The notes beneath the pieces were generated by a model that ran no database searches, was not told where the DNA came from, and saw nothing but the letters and a program-made list of their open reading frames with translations. A DNA stretch of 64,000 nucleotides from Turritopsis dohrnii. Its lineage: Eukaryota; Cnidaria; Hydrozoa; Anthoathecata; Oceaniidae. Location: positions 930,001-994,000 of the forward strand of contig BQMF02000097.1 in NCBI GenBank assembly GCA_027922465.2. The letters are read 5' to 3'. Position 1 is the first letter of the stretch. Each line of letters opens with the position of its first letter. Positions 53,801 through 64,000 of the stretch are shown piece after piece. A program made the position numbers and the translations under genes.

Positions 53801-55800
53801 ATCGAACGCGACGTTTTTGGGGAAATATCTCGAAAACCAATGGGGATAACTGACGTTTTTTAGGGTCCGCGATACGGGTGATTGGGTGACACAACATTTG
53901 GACCTAAATTTTATTTGGTACTGCGGAGATGACGTCATCAAAATCTTTAATCGACGATATCTCTGCAACGGTTGATCATAGCGAAACGATCCCATACATT
54001 TTTTTGATCAGTTTTTCAAGCTCTACAACATGGGTACACTTTCTATATATGATTCCATGGTTTAATTTTTCATCACCTATTTTCGACACATCCTTCCCGA
54101 AAATAAAGCCGTAAAAAACTTTTACGCGAGATACTAGTCTATATATACTAATCCGCGTTGTGCATACCACTTTTATTTTAGAGAGTGTTGTGTTTTTTCT
54201 AAATTTACGGTCAAAATCTTCTTAATCGTGGTCATTTTTTCGTTAGACCATTGACAATTGACGATTAGTATAATAGCACGCGGCGTGACGTCAGTTTCAT
54301 TTTAGAATATCACGGAGGAACCATTGCATTGCGACCCCAATCGAACGCGACGTTTTTGGGGAAATATCTCGAGAACCAATAGGGATAACTGACGTTTTTA
54401 GGGGTTGGTGACACGGGTGATGGGATGACGCATCATTTGGGACTAAATTTTATTTGGTACTGCGGATATGACGTCATTAAAATCTTTGATCGACGATATC
54501 TCTGCAACGGTTTATCGTAGCGAAACGATCCCATACATTTTTTTGCTCAGTTTTTCGAGCTCTACAACATGGGTACACTTTCCATTTCCAAATCCGTAAT
54601 TAAAATTTTCGTCACGGGGTACACACACGGGAACGCGTCGTATTTCCGCAGATTCTTTTCGAAATTAAAGTCGTAAAAAACTTTTACGCGAGATACTAGT
54701 CTATATATACTAATCCGCAATCGTGCATACCACTTTTATTTTAGAGAGTGTTGTGTTTTTTTAAAATTTACGGTCAAAATCTTCTTAATCGTGGTCATTT
54801 TTTCGTTAGACCATTGATAATCGAGGATTAGTATAATAGCACGCGGCGTGACGTCAGTTATTTTTGTCGTATCGGGGGAGCCATTGCATTGCATCCCCAA
54901 TCGAACGCGGCGTTTTGGGGGAAATATCTCGAGAACCAATAGTGATAACTGACTTTTTTAGGGTCGGCAACACGGGTGATGGGGTGACGCAACATTTGGG
55001 TTAAAATTTTATTTGGTACTGCGGATATGACGTCATTAACACATATAATCGACGATATCTCTGCAACGGTTGATCGTAGCGAAACGATCCCATACATTTT
55101 TTTGCTCAGTTTTTCGAGCTCTACAACATGGGTACACTGTCTATATATGATTCCATGGTTTAATTTTTCGTCACCTATTTTCGACACATCCTTCCCGAAA
55201 ATAAAGCCGTAAAAAACTTTTACGCGAGAGACTAGTCTATATATACTAATTCGCAATGTGTGTAACACATTTAACTTAGAGAGTGTTTTGTTTTTGTTTT
55301 TTTAATGGTCAAAATCTTCTTAATCGTGGTCATATAGCGGCAGTTCGACCACGCAAGACACATTCATGATGAGTATAATAGCCACGGCATTTGACGTCAG
55401 ATGTCTTTATGATCACGGGAAGCCATTGCATTGCATCCCCAAATCGAACGCGGCGTTTTTGGGGAAATATCTCAAGAACCAATAGCGATAACTGACGTTT
55501 TTTAGGGTCGGCAACACGGGTGATGGGGTGACGCAACATTTGGGCCTAAATTGTATTTGGTACTGCGGCTATGACGTCATTAAAATCTTTGACCGACGAT
55601 ATCTCTGCAACGGTTGGGCGCAGCGAAACGATCCCATACATTTTTTTGCTCAGTTTTTCAAGCTCTACAACCTGGGTACATTTTCCAGTCCCAATTCCGT
55701 AATTGAAATTTTCGTCACGGGGTTCGCACACGGGAATGTGGGATTCTTGCACATCCTTTTCGAAATTAAAGTCGTAAAAAACTTTTACGCGAGATACTAG
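50838..55800 (+). mobile_element. Head-to-tail array of nine short Helitron units (U1-U9)
   Basis: Nine units of 536-568 bp: U1 50838-51395, U2 51396-51937, U3 51938-52476, U4 52477-53044, U5 53045-53593, U6 53594-54137, U7 54138-54699, U8 54700-55235, U9 55236-55800. Units begin TCTATATATACTAATCCGC (U4 has TCTTATTATACTAAT, U1 lacks the TC) and end in a hairpin (CGTAAAA-AAC-TTTTACG in most), then CGAGATACTAG or ACTA. They lie end to start with no spacer. U4, U6 and U9 carry a variant 5' part with GGCGGTTCGACCACG. All share ATTGCATTGCATCCCCAATC, AACCAATAGxGATAACTGACG and ACGATATCTCTGCAACGGTT. Short minus-strand frames recur in the units, but they change length and break from unit to unit and are not genes. 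Confidence 0.8.
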
Positions 55801-56122
55801 TCTTATTATACTAATTCGCTTTGTGCATACCACTTTTATTTTAGAGAGTGATATATTTAACTAAATTTTACGTAGGATTTCCTATATTGTCCGCGTAAAA
55901 CCACGTAGAGGCGAGAATGTTTTTTTCTCTGTAATGACGTCAGATTCTACTGTATCATATTGATTTGACGTCAGTTTTTTTTATCAGTACATACAACAAC
56001 TTTTATACGCTTACACGGGATTTGAATAAAGGGATCATTTTCGAAATAAAAACCGGTAAGAAATGTTTTACCTCAAATGCATGTTGATCGTTGGCGGCGT
56101 GCGACGACGCCTTGGCGTCTAG
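55801..56122 (+). mobile_element. Truncated/variant Helitron unit U10
   Basis: 322 bp. The start matches U4 (TCTTATTATACTAATTCGC), the middle differs, and it ends with a different hairpin (GGCGT-GCGACG-ACGCC), TTGGCGT and CTAG at 56119-56122. The end has its own sequence but the same architecture. Confidence 0.7.
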
Positions 56123-57103
56123 TCTATATTCTAATACGCGCTGTGCATCCGCTTTTTTTCACGCTTTCACTCTCTAAAATTTCGGGTCGTTTTTGCGGTC
56201 ACTTATTCATAATGGAGGGTCAGACCACGGCGGTTAATATTTTTCTACGATTAGTATATGGGAAAACATTGCATTGCATATAATCGTTTCAAATGTTTTG
56301 ATTATTCACGAGATCAAGAAACAATAGACAACAACGAAAGTATTGCGCGAAGATTTATTTATGTTTTTAGGGTAAGTACGCTTTAGAACCTTTTTGTTTG
56401 TTTGTTTTATTTTTCTTATTGTATCAATAGGGTTTCTGCGTCATTACTTTTCAAACAAAGAAATGAATATCATGGTTTTTAATCATGACGCTCTGGGTTC
56501 GTGAAGAAAATCGCAATTGTTTTTAATTCACATTTTGACACTTTTGCGACTTTCGCGTTTGGCTTTTATTTACATTGGGGTGTGGATTTCATGAACAGTT
56601 ACAGCGATTTTAATCTTTTTGTTGTTTACCTGTACGCACAATTTATTTTTACTACTGCATATATCGTATATATCGTGAAAGATTTAATACGAATATTTTG
56701 ATGTGTTTCAGATCTTCTGATTAAAATTTTTTCTGTTCATAACTCCAGTGTTGAACTAAATATGCTTTAGCCGGAATACCTAGAGATTTTTCATTAAAAG
56801 AGTGAAGAGTGTTTTTTTCTGTATTGACGTTAGATATTTTTAATGAAGGGGAACTATTGCATTGTATCTTCAATTTATAAGGTAAAAAGTGAAAAAAGTG
56901 GACGCACAGCGCGTTTTTTATTTTTGATGAATTAAAACCCGTGTTCTACACGCTGTTCTACACGGGATACTACAATCTAAACATTCTACATTCCAAACAA
57001 TTGAGGAACTATATCATACTAAAATTCATTATACTAAGCCTTTCTCTCTCTGTTCAGCTCACATCGATTAAAACATGTAAAACATTTTTACACGGGATAC
57101 TAG
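56123..57103 (+). mobile_element. Non-autonomous Helitron, long form L3 (array end)
   Basis: 981 bp, a diverged copy of L1/L2 starting TCTATATTCTAATACGCG and ending hairpin plus GGGATACTAG at 57100-57103, followed by T. It closes the head-to-tail array. Confidence 0.8.
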
Positions 57104-57282
57104 TATTACCTAAATGTAAAGTCAAAATAATTTATTGTTTTTTATCCACCTACTTTGATAGCCCCCACAAAAAAGTGCGACCCTCTCGCTCGTGAAAATA
57201 AGTTTTTTCGACCATGTTGGCTCTTTTCAGCCATGGAACTGTTTGGAACGGTAAGGAATTTGTGCGAACGAAATGATATGTT

Positions 57283-58090
57283 ATGTTTAAGAAGATCCAG
57301 ATGGCACAGGAGGGTAGCAGTAAGTTTACTTTTCACACAAACGCTTTCGAAATTTTACTTTAAATACTAAAAACGTCTTTACCGGTGTTTTCTGAAATAT
57401 CTCACTGGTGGAAAACAGGCATTAACGATAAATTTGATGAAAATGATTAATTAGTGTAAATAGGGTCTAATCATAAAACACCAGCAATAATTTATTTAAA
57501 GACCGAGGAATTATACATGCGTGAGCTGTGTAACATATGTTTTTTATAAGAAATTTTTCATAAGAGCTTGTGTAGAAAAAAAAAGTTGGTTTTATAATAA
57601 TAATTCATGATGAAACCAAAATTGAATTGCAACAAATAACTGCCTTTTTCAGCTAGATCTTTGAAAGTCGTAATACACAAACACAGTGTAGTAGCTAACA
57701 AACGAGGTAATAAGAAATTTTGAAGTGATAAGCTTTACTAACAAGAAAAGCAACATATCAAGTATTTTCAGTTAGCATAATGAACTAAATGTCCCATTTT
57801 ATGTACGCCTATTTGGTTAGAATTCTAATTTTGTGGATTAAGTTATAAAATATCAGGTTATGTACTTTTAAATGAAACTTAATCTACTCTTAAATGTTTG
57901 ATATGAAAAAGCTTCCAAATTACGAAGGCTACGTTCCTTCATTAGAATTTACATTGCGTTTTTGGTAGAGTCTCGCAAACTCTAAATCGCAGACTAATTG
58001 CCATTTCGGCTGGAGTAGGAGAATGAGTAGTAGGAGTAGGAGTTGGAGTCCACCGGTGTTTTAATACGGTATTCGCTTTCACTGCTTCCG
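57283..58090 (-). repeat. Dispersed repeat, copy 2 (inverted relative to copy 1)
   Basis: The reverse complement aligns with 35838-36660 along its length: CAGATGGCACAGGAGGGTAG, GGTGGAAAACAGGCATTAAC, a TAGGGTCTAATCATAAAACA block, CTCTAAATCGCAG and GGTGTTTTAATACGGTATTC. The (CTACTCCTA)n block is present in inverted form near 58020. Diverged with small gaps. Confidence 0.7.
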
Positions 58091-58129
58091 TAAAAAATTG
58101 GAAGAGAAAAAGAGAAAAGAGTGCGGGAA

Positions 58130-58985
58130 TATTCGTCCTTATCTAATGCTGGTTTATACCAAAAACTTGTTTCTGGTCAACTGCATAGAAATGTTTCTGC
58201 TGAGTCTTGCCTCCCAAGTAATTTAAAGGAAGACAAAGAGCACATTTGGATTGCCTTGAGGTAAAATATTTTCGTTTTTGGTCTGACAGTTTTCCTACCT
58301 AAGATGATAAACATTCTTGTCATTACTTTCATTTTTGTGGCGTGTTTATTTCATGAGAACTTATATGGCTTTTCTCAATAAAAATAAAGTAAAACAAGAC
58401 GTAAAAGACAAGATGGGGGATCTGAAACTTATTGTTTATTCCTTTTCATGTTTCTTATAGATCAAATGCCACTTGAAATTGTTTATTTAGTTCTGTGTCA
58501 ATTTGTTTGGTGGGCGATAACTCCTTAGAGGTTGATTTGAGAGTTCTCACAGTCATTGACATGTTCTTGAATGCTTCTTACTATTCCAATCACCCATTGC
58601 TTTCATCATTGTTAAATTCTCATGCTAAAATGTTTACATGTGTAGGTAACATTTTATCATTATGTTTATTCCATTCATCTATTGACAGTGGACATACAGG
58701 TTCAAACAAGGTTTAATTTGAGGCAATGTGTATTTGTTCAGATAATGTTTGGACAAGCTTTCTTTGTATAATGTCGCTGTGTAATGTAATTAAAAGGGAT
58801 ATCAAATGTTTTTATCCACTTTCTGGCCCGGAAAAATTTAATAATCTTTTAAAATGTAATACGGTCACATCAGGTGAATGGCTTAACATTTTGTTTTGCT
58901 AAGAGGGTATCTTGAGTAAAAATGAGACGTTCAAACATAACTATTACGTCCCTCTTCTTCTTTGTTCTCCTGCATGTAACAGTAA
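58130..58985 (+). pseudogene. Decayed OTU-like (vertnin-type) gene remnant with one intron
   Basis: A possible exon reads HRNVSAESCLPSNLKEDKEH and WIALR, ending at a GT (CCTTGAG|GTAAAAT, about 58260). An acceptor TTTCTTATAG at about 58460 is followed by a frame reading NCLFSSVSICLVGDNSLEVD, then YYSNHPLLSSLL, SDNVWTSFLCIMSL and YVPLL, with stops between. NCLFSSVS resembles the catalytic Cys block of OTU peptidases (normally DGNCLF; the residue before N is now a stop). I recall the SICLVGDNSL layout from OTU-like vertnin-type proteins. It leads directly into the hAT remnant; whether the two were one gene is unclear. Confidence 0.5.
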
Positions 58986-59035
58986 AGATAAATCAAATCA
59001 AAGTCATAAATCTAAAATACAAACTAAACTAAGAT

Positions 59036-60590
59036 TTGAAAGTTAAAAGATCAGCCAAAGTGAGTGACTCCAGTAATCCACTGCTTTCTCACAATCAGGA
59101 AAAAACGTTTCCTTCAAACGTGACATCCAATTCTAATGAATCATCGTCTGCTACTAGCATGACTGTATCTTCTTCAAGTGCCTGTACCACAACTTTGGAA
59201 TCAAATACTACTTTTCCATATTCATATGACATAGCTAGATTTGTTGTAAAAGCTTCTTCATTAGCAAGTGCAGAAATTTTTGACATAATCCAGAATCTTT
59301 TTTATCCCATCAGAATCATTTGTTTTTCCTAAATCTAATAATGGAAGAAGATTTATTCTATTATGGCTAAAGCAATACTCTTGGCTTTGCTATTCCCCAA
59401 GCCTCGATGGTGCTTTTTGCTTATCTTGTGTCCTTTTTGGACACAGATTTTCCAAAAGTTTATAAAAGTAAAGAAGCTTTTTGCTGAGCCAATTCAGTAC
59501 TGGCCTGATGCTGTTTCTTCTTTTAAGAAGCATTGTGAAGGGAAAAAAGGAAATAAGTACAAAAACTTAACTTAACATATGGAAACAAACAACTTGTTTT
59601 TTAATTTTATCAAAACTTATTCCGGAAAAGCTCATTTTGTTGATATTTTGCTTATTGATCAAGTGAGACAGGAGGTCGACCAGAATAGGAAATTTCTTGT
59701 TCCTATCGTAGACACAATAATTCTTTTGGGACGTGTGAGTTTACCATACCGTGGCCATAGGGATGATTCCCAGTATCATCCAGATGTTGGTGAATACTAT
59801 TCTGGTAGTATTAGAAATTTCATTGAAGTGTTGAATTACCGTATTCGAAGGGGTGACCATAATCTCAAATCGTATTTACAGAAATGTGCTAAAAATGCAA
59901 AATACATTTCCAAGACATCTCAGAATGAAATTATTAAATGTTGTGGAGATTTCATCCAAGACAGTATTTTGTCTGAAATCAAACGTAACAAATTCTTTTC
60001 AGTTTTGTGTGATGAAGCATCTGACAGTTCCAACCAGGAACAAATGTCTCTATGTCTGTTTGTTGACAAAAACTGTAACATCAAGGAAGAATTTCTTGGT
60101 TTTATACCATGTGAACTGGGACTGTCTGGGAAAGCTCTGAGTGATACTGCCCTTGCTGCTATTGCTAATCTGGGACTTGACATTCATGACTGCAGAAGCC
60201 AAGGGTATAATGGTACAGGTACAGTTGCAGGACCCATCAATGGTGCATCTGCACATATTCTTAATATCAATCCTAAAGCCATCTTTGTCCATTTGCCATT
60301 CACATCGCCTTAGTTTAAGTGTTGTAAAATCTTGCAGCATTCAAATGGTGAAGAATGTTAGGGAGCAAAAAGTGGGAGTTTCAGAGGCTAAGCCAAGGGT
60401 ATCTGCCATACAAGTGCACCGAAGTAACATTCCATGTGAAACTCCCTATGAATATTTCAAACGGTCAGTTTCCATACCAGTAGTTGATCATTTGATAAGT
60501 GAGTTGAATCATAGATTTGATGACTGCAGATCATATGAAGATTTGGTTTTCATACCATCAAAAATGATTTCTTTGGTACATTAATCTAAT
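59036..60590 (+). pseudogene. Decayed TTF-finger/DUF4371 hAT transposase
   Basis: 59036-59290 is Ser/Thr-rich. About 59300-59560 reads, across frameshifts, as a TTF-type zinc finger (RWCFCLSCVLFGHRFSKS-like, with Cys pairs). The core frame 59579-60313 has VDTIILLGRVSLPYRGHRDD, FFSVLCDEASDSSNQEQMSL (first catalytic Asp) and CRSQGYNGTGTVAGPINGAS (second conserved block), all typical of hAT transposases of the ZMYM/DUF4371 group. A frameshift near 60300 moves the continuation (HSHRLSLSVVKSC) to another frame to 60584. The C-terminal dimerisation part is absent. Not functional. Confidence 0.8.
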
Positions 60591-61065
60591 AACCATAATT
60601 GGAAAGATAGATGCCTTTCTTTTGCCAACTTGTACAGAGACGATTTACCATCACCTTTGTCTATTGAAAATGCGTTAATACTTTGGGAAAGATATTGTAC
60701 TGGGTATGAAGGTTCTCTTCCGGTGCATTAATGCACATTCATCAAAAGATAGAGGTAAATATTTCGTCAGTAATTGATTGATTCAGTCGTAAAATTAGAA
60801 AACTTTCATTTACACGCCCAATTTCTCACTAGTTTCATAATTTTGGTCACCCCCTTAACTTTTCTTTTCTCTTCTTCTTAATTTGAATTTTTTACTTTCT
60901 TCTGCACTCTTTTCTAAAACTTTAATTAACTGAACATAATCTTAATACATAAATGTAATTTTGTCATAATACATATCCAAAGAGACAAACTTGGAGCTGA
61001 TATTTAATAATTTGTCGCTCCGCTTCGCAACAAATGTTTTCGCTTCGCGACTGACTTGTTTAAAA

Positions 61066-61082
61066 TCCTGGATCCGCTCCTG
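61066..61082 (-). mobile_element. hAT-type right terminus
   Basis: TCCTGGATCCGCTCCTG, inverse of the solo termini at 17685 and 48103, preceded by TCGCTCCGCTTCGCAA and TTCGCTTCGCGAC subterminal words. Probably the right end of the hAT element decayed at 59.0-60.6 kb. Confidence 0.6.
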
Positions 61083-61308
61083 AAGTAATGGTCAATCTAG
61101 ATTATTCAGTGTTTTTATGCATATGAATTAGAGCATCAGGTAATTTATTGGCCATTTTATTGTTTATCTTTTAGACATAGATTTTACGTTAATAACAATA
61201 TTTTCTTTTCTCTAGTGTACTACAGCACATGTATCACATAATATTAATCAACTTTTTTTCGAGTTCTAAACTTTCAAAGGGCTATTTCAGCCAAAATCCT
61301 AAAGATTT

Positions 61309-61570
61309 GTAACGGTAACGAAAGCGAATACCGTATTAAAAGACCTCGGGTTCCTATTACTAATTTTCCTAATCAGGTTAAAAATGGTAGCTTTTAGCCA
61401 ATTCATTAGAGTCTGTGAGACTCCACTATAACCCTACATAAAATTTAACGAAGAAGCACATCAAACATTTGAAAATACGTTTTCTTCGATATTTTTTCAC
61501 TTAATTCATGAAGGAATGAATGTTATTAAAATAACTGTAAAAATGTGAATTTTAGTTACTTTTACTAATA
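61309..61570 (+). repeat. Dispersed repeat, copy 3 (partial)
   Basis: Same orientation as copy 1: AAGCGAATACCGTATTAAAA, AGCTTTTAGCCAATTCATTAG, CTTCGATATTTTTTCACTTA and a GAATTTTAGTTACTTTTA end. Confidence 0.65.
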
Positions 61571-63341
61571 ATTTGATGCTTTGATATTAGAAATTAATGG
61601 GTTTTGTAATCCCTCTTGTAATCCCTCGCACAAAATTTTTCAATTTTCGAATTTTATGGAATTTTGAAGCTGCTGTTGACGTCACCGGATTTTTCTAATC
61701 AAGCAAAAGTTTCTTAAGAAAATCTTTGCACTGAATGTAATCAGTACCGTGTGGAACTCTTCCGTCTTGCGCTTTCTGAACTTTCGTTAGAAATTGTTTC
61801 GCTCACGCGAACTCAATTGCACAATAAACAATAATAATGGATAGAGATTGATGAGAGAAATATTACACGACATCACTAGAAATGTGTTTATTCATTGCAT
61901 TTTAGGTAAACATCAAAATATGTAAGTAACTGAGGTACGAAAAAATACATCCCTACTTTGGTAGGTGGTACTTATCCCTACTCTCCTACCAGATTCCTTC
62001 CCCATTCAATATTTGTTCAAGTAACAGAAGAGGGGCTGGAAGTAAAGGAATCAAAATAGCCATCCTACTAAAGAAAATCCTGAAAATTCAACACTAAAGC
62101 ACTATTTACATTGCGCAAATTATAAAAAAAGATGGCGCTAAAACGGAAAACAACTTCTTTATTTTGATTAATACAAAAATACTTTATATCGAAAATTTTT
62201 TATATCGTGATGTCACAGACTTGAACTAAGTACTAACTACGCCCCCCCTTTTTTTTAACCGTCACACTGCGTCACGAAAATCAGGAAGAACCACCCACCC
62301 CCTAGCGCGACGTCAATATTGAATGGTTCCTATCTACATCGTCTTTGTTTCTAGTTCTTGGAACCGGCGGATGTAATAAGAGATTTTTAAAATTTCCTGA
62401 TCACTTGAATAGCACTAACGTTTCATTTGTTTCACGAAATCTGTTTTTAAGCAGTCTAAACTCAATAAGTATAATAAAACCACTCGAATAATTTAATTTC
62501 TAAAGTGGTAAATCGAGTAGATAACAGATTTATTCTGAACATGGAATCTTCGGGAGTCCATGAGTTTTTCTGAAGGAATGTTTCTTCATTTCATTTATAT
62601 ACTTTATGATGAAGTCAGCTTTTATAAATGTACATTGCGTTAGTATTTTATCGAAGAAGCTTCAGAAATTCGATTTACTCTCTAACAAATGTTGTTGCGA
62701 AGACATTGATGGGTAAAAAAACTTGTGGTTTATTTATTCCAATTTAGCAGAAGAATGTTTAAACGTTTGTTCATCATTTTCTAGCAGGTAATATAAATAT
62801 AAACAATATTCAGTATGAAAAATAGAAAAGGTTACTGAAGTAAATAAATTCGATTCACAAAAGGAGTACATAAGGAAAAGGAATATGTATATGATGTTTC
62901 TGAACATAGATAATATAATTCATAAACTATTGTCAGAAATTTGTGACTCTTACCGAGGAAGAAACCCTTGAAGAAGTAACCGATTCGTAAGGTACATTGT
63001 TCATGTAGAGAATGTTGAGGAGGAAACTGTTGAAGAAGTAAAAATCTCTGAAGATACAGATGTAACTTGTTGATTAGAGAATATATCACATTCTATGACA
63101 ATTCCTCACTTAAAAATCAATTATATGAAATGATAATATTAATAGATACTATTTACTATTAGTACTACATGATCAAACTTATTTTTTATCTGACTGTTTC
63201 TCCCAGTTTTGCGGCCAAGTGGCTGCTTGTTTTCTTTTCAAATAAGGTTTTTCTACATACGCTTGATAGAAAAATTAACATATGTTACACAGCTTTCACA
63301 TGTATAAATGTTTTGTGTTAAAAAGTAGACAGATATGCTAG
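61571..63341. other. Sparse region without supported genes
   Basis: AT-rich. At 62945-63065 the plus strand has two degraded repeats reading EEETLEEV and EEETVEEV, possibly leftovers of an acidic coding repeat, in a frame full of stops. Confidence 0.35.
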
Positions 63342-63760
63342 TCTATATATTAATAGCCGATTCTCCGTTTGTTTGTTTGTTTGTTTGTTTGTAAGTCACG
63401 CAAAATAGTAGATTGAGTTGTGAGCGAAATTATTTCTTTTTTTGTGTGCGACGTGAGTTCGCAGCAAATACATTGTAATCCCAATCGAACGTGACTTTTT
63501 TGGCTGATGAACTAATAGGAATAACGTTTTGTTTTTATTATTATTGTTAGTTTTATATTCCACGTTGACTTGGCTTTGAAAACATTACATCAACTAAATA
63601 CAAAGAAACTAATTGAAATAGAAAGAAACTGATTAAACATTTTGGACAAAAAAGTTGATAGCATGTTCGGTTTGCCAGTGTATCCTAACGTATCCTTGCC
63701 TGACTGTCTGAGACGGGTGAACGTTTTTTTGAGCAATCAAAATGTTTAAAAACCGATAGA
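63342..63760 (+). mobile_element. Helitron-like 5' end of a third subfamily (end not found)
   Basis: TCTATATATTAATAGCCG directly after CTAG (63338-63341), then a (GTTT)n microsatellite. About 100 bp later comes ACATTGTAATCCCAATCGAACGTGAC, related to the CATCCCCAATCGAACGCGAC block of U units, followed by GAACTAATAGGAATAACG. Right boundary not recognised. Confidence 0.5.
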
Positions 63761-64000
63761 TATAAAAAGAGTATCATGAAACAAAATATTTTTTTGCTTT
63801 TGTCTTAATAGTTGTCTTAATTTCTTTTAATCGATTTCTTTTAATCTATTTCAATCTGATCGTTTTTTATTCACTTCATTCATTTGGCACGTGCATTTTT
63901 TTCTCCTCCCGTGTGATCTTTTTAAGAGAAACCATTTTTTCACCTACTTCTGACAGCACCCATGTTAGAGCGCGTAAAACAAAAGCTAATAAAAAGTTGA

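Noticed and set aside
50992..55833. Recurrent minus-strand frames with similar peptides
   Set aside because: By-products of Helitron unit similarity; lengths and ends vary from unit to unit, with frameshifts and stops, and nothing resembles Rep or helicase.
43500..57103. CRISPR-like array
   Set aside because: Repeats are long, contiguous and lack unique spacers; they are a satellite and Helitrons in eukaryotic DNA.

Overview
The window is AT-rich, intron-poor metazoan DNA, most likely cnidarian and possibly hydrozoan. The inference rests on the mix of elements rather than on a species marker: a Polinton/Maverick of the type I associate with cnidarian genomes, Penelope-like elements with GIY-YIG domains, CR1-like LINEs, Helitrons, hAT, pogo-like and Harbinger-like elements. 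Nothing in it is prokaryotic.

1-13.9 kb is most of a Polinton/Maverick (adintovirus-like) element, cut by the left window edge. The left part holds a coiled-coil membrane protein, four small minus-strand membrane or structural genes, an 81-residue plus-strand gene that looks like a PPP1R15/GADD34-type PP1 adaptor, a packaging ATPase broken by one stop, the major and minor capsid proteins, and a plus-strand structural gene broken by two stops. The right part (8.1-13.8 kb) is the replication and integration module: a small OB-like protein, RVE integrase, a SAP-domain protein and protein-primed DNA polymerase B with its own SAP domain. The two parts are separated by about 1.1 kb of inserted or duplicated DNA, and the right module is flanked by a ~135 bp direct repeat. 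Every convergent gene pair in the element is separated by a near-identical 25-nt hairpin that probably ends both transcripts.

13.9-31.2 kb is host DNA carrying a small minus-strand gene family. One intact 440-codon gene at 29.9-31.2 kb has five tandem repeats, four with an ITAM-like tyrosine pair, and a C-terminal membrane anchor. Decayed relatives lie at 16.3-17.1 and 19.1-19.5 kb. Between them are fragments of Penelope elements, a decayed LINE, a repeat cluster holding a Harbinger-type MITE and a pogo/Tigger-type MITE, and a TIR-bounded Penelope element whose reverse transcriptase/GIY-YIG frame is uninterrupted.

31.2-48 kb contains two CR1-like LINEs (one minus, one plus), a second pogo/Tigger-type MITE, Penelope and LINE-ORF1 fragments, a 128-bp satellite with an A-B-B higher-order pattern, and one convincing single-copy host gene (394 codons: zinc knuckle, Nudix-like region, HPD-containing J-like domain).

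48-57.1 kb is dominated by non-autonomous Helitrons: one isolated 968-bp copy and a head-to-tail array of twelve units. 57.1-64 kb holds an inverted copy of a dispersed repeat, a decayed OTU-like gene, a decayed TTF-zinc-finger/hAT transposase with a recognisable right terminus, and sparse DNA ending in another Helitron-like start. Host genes with introns may have small exons here that cannot be seen by eye.
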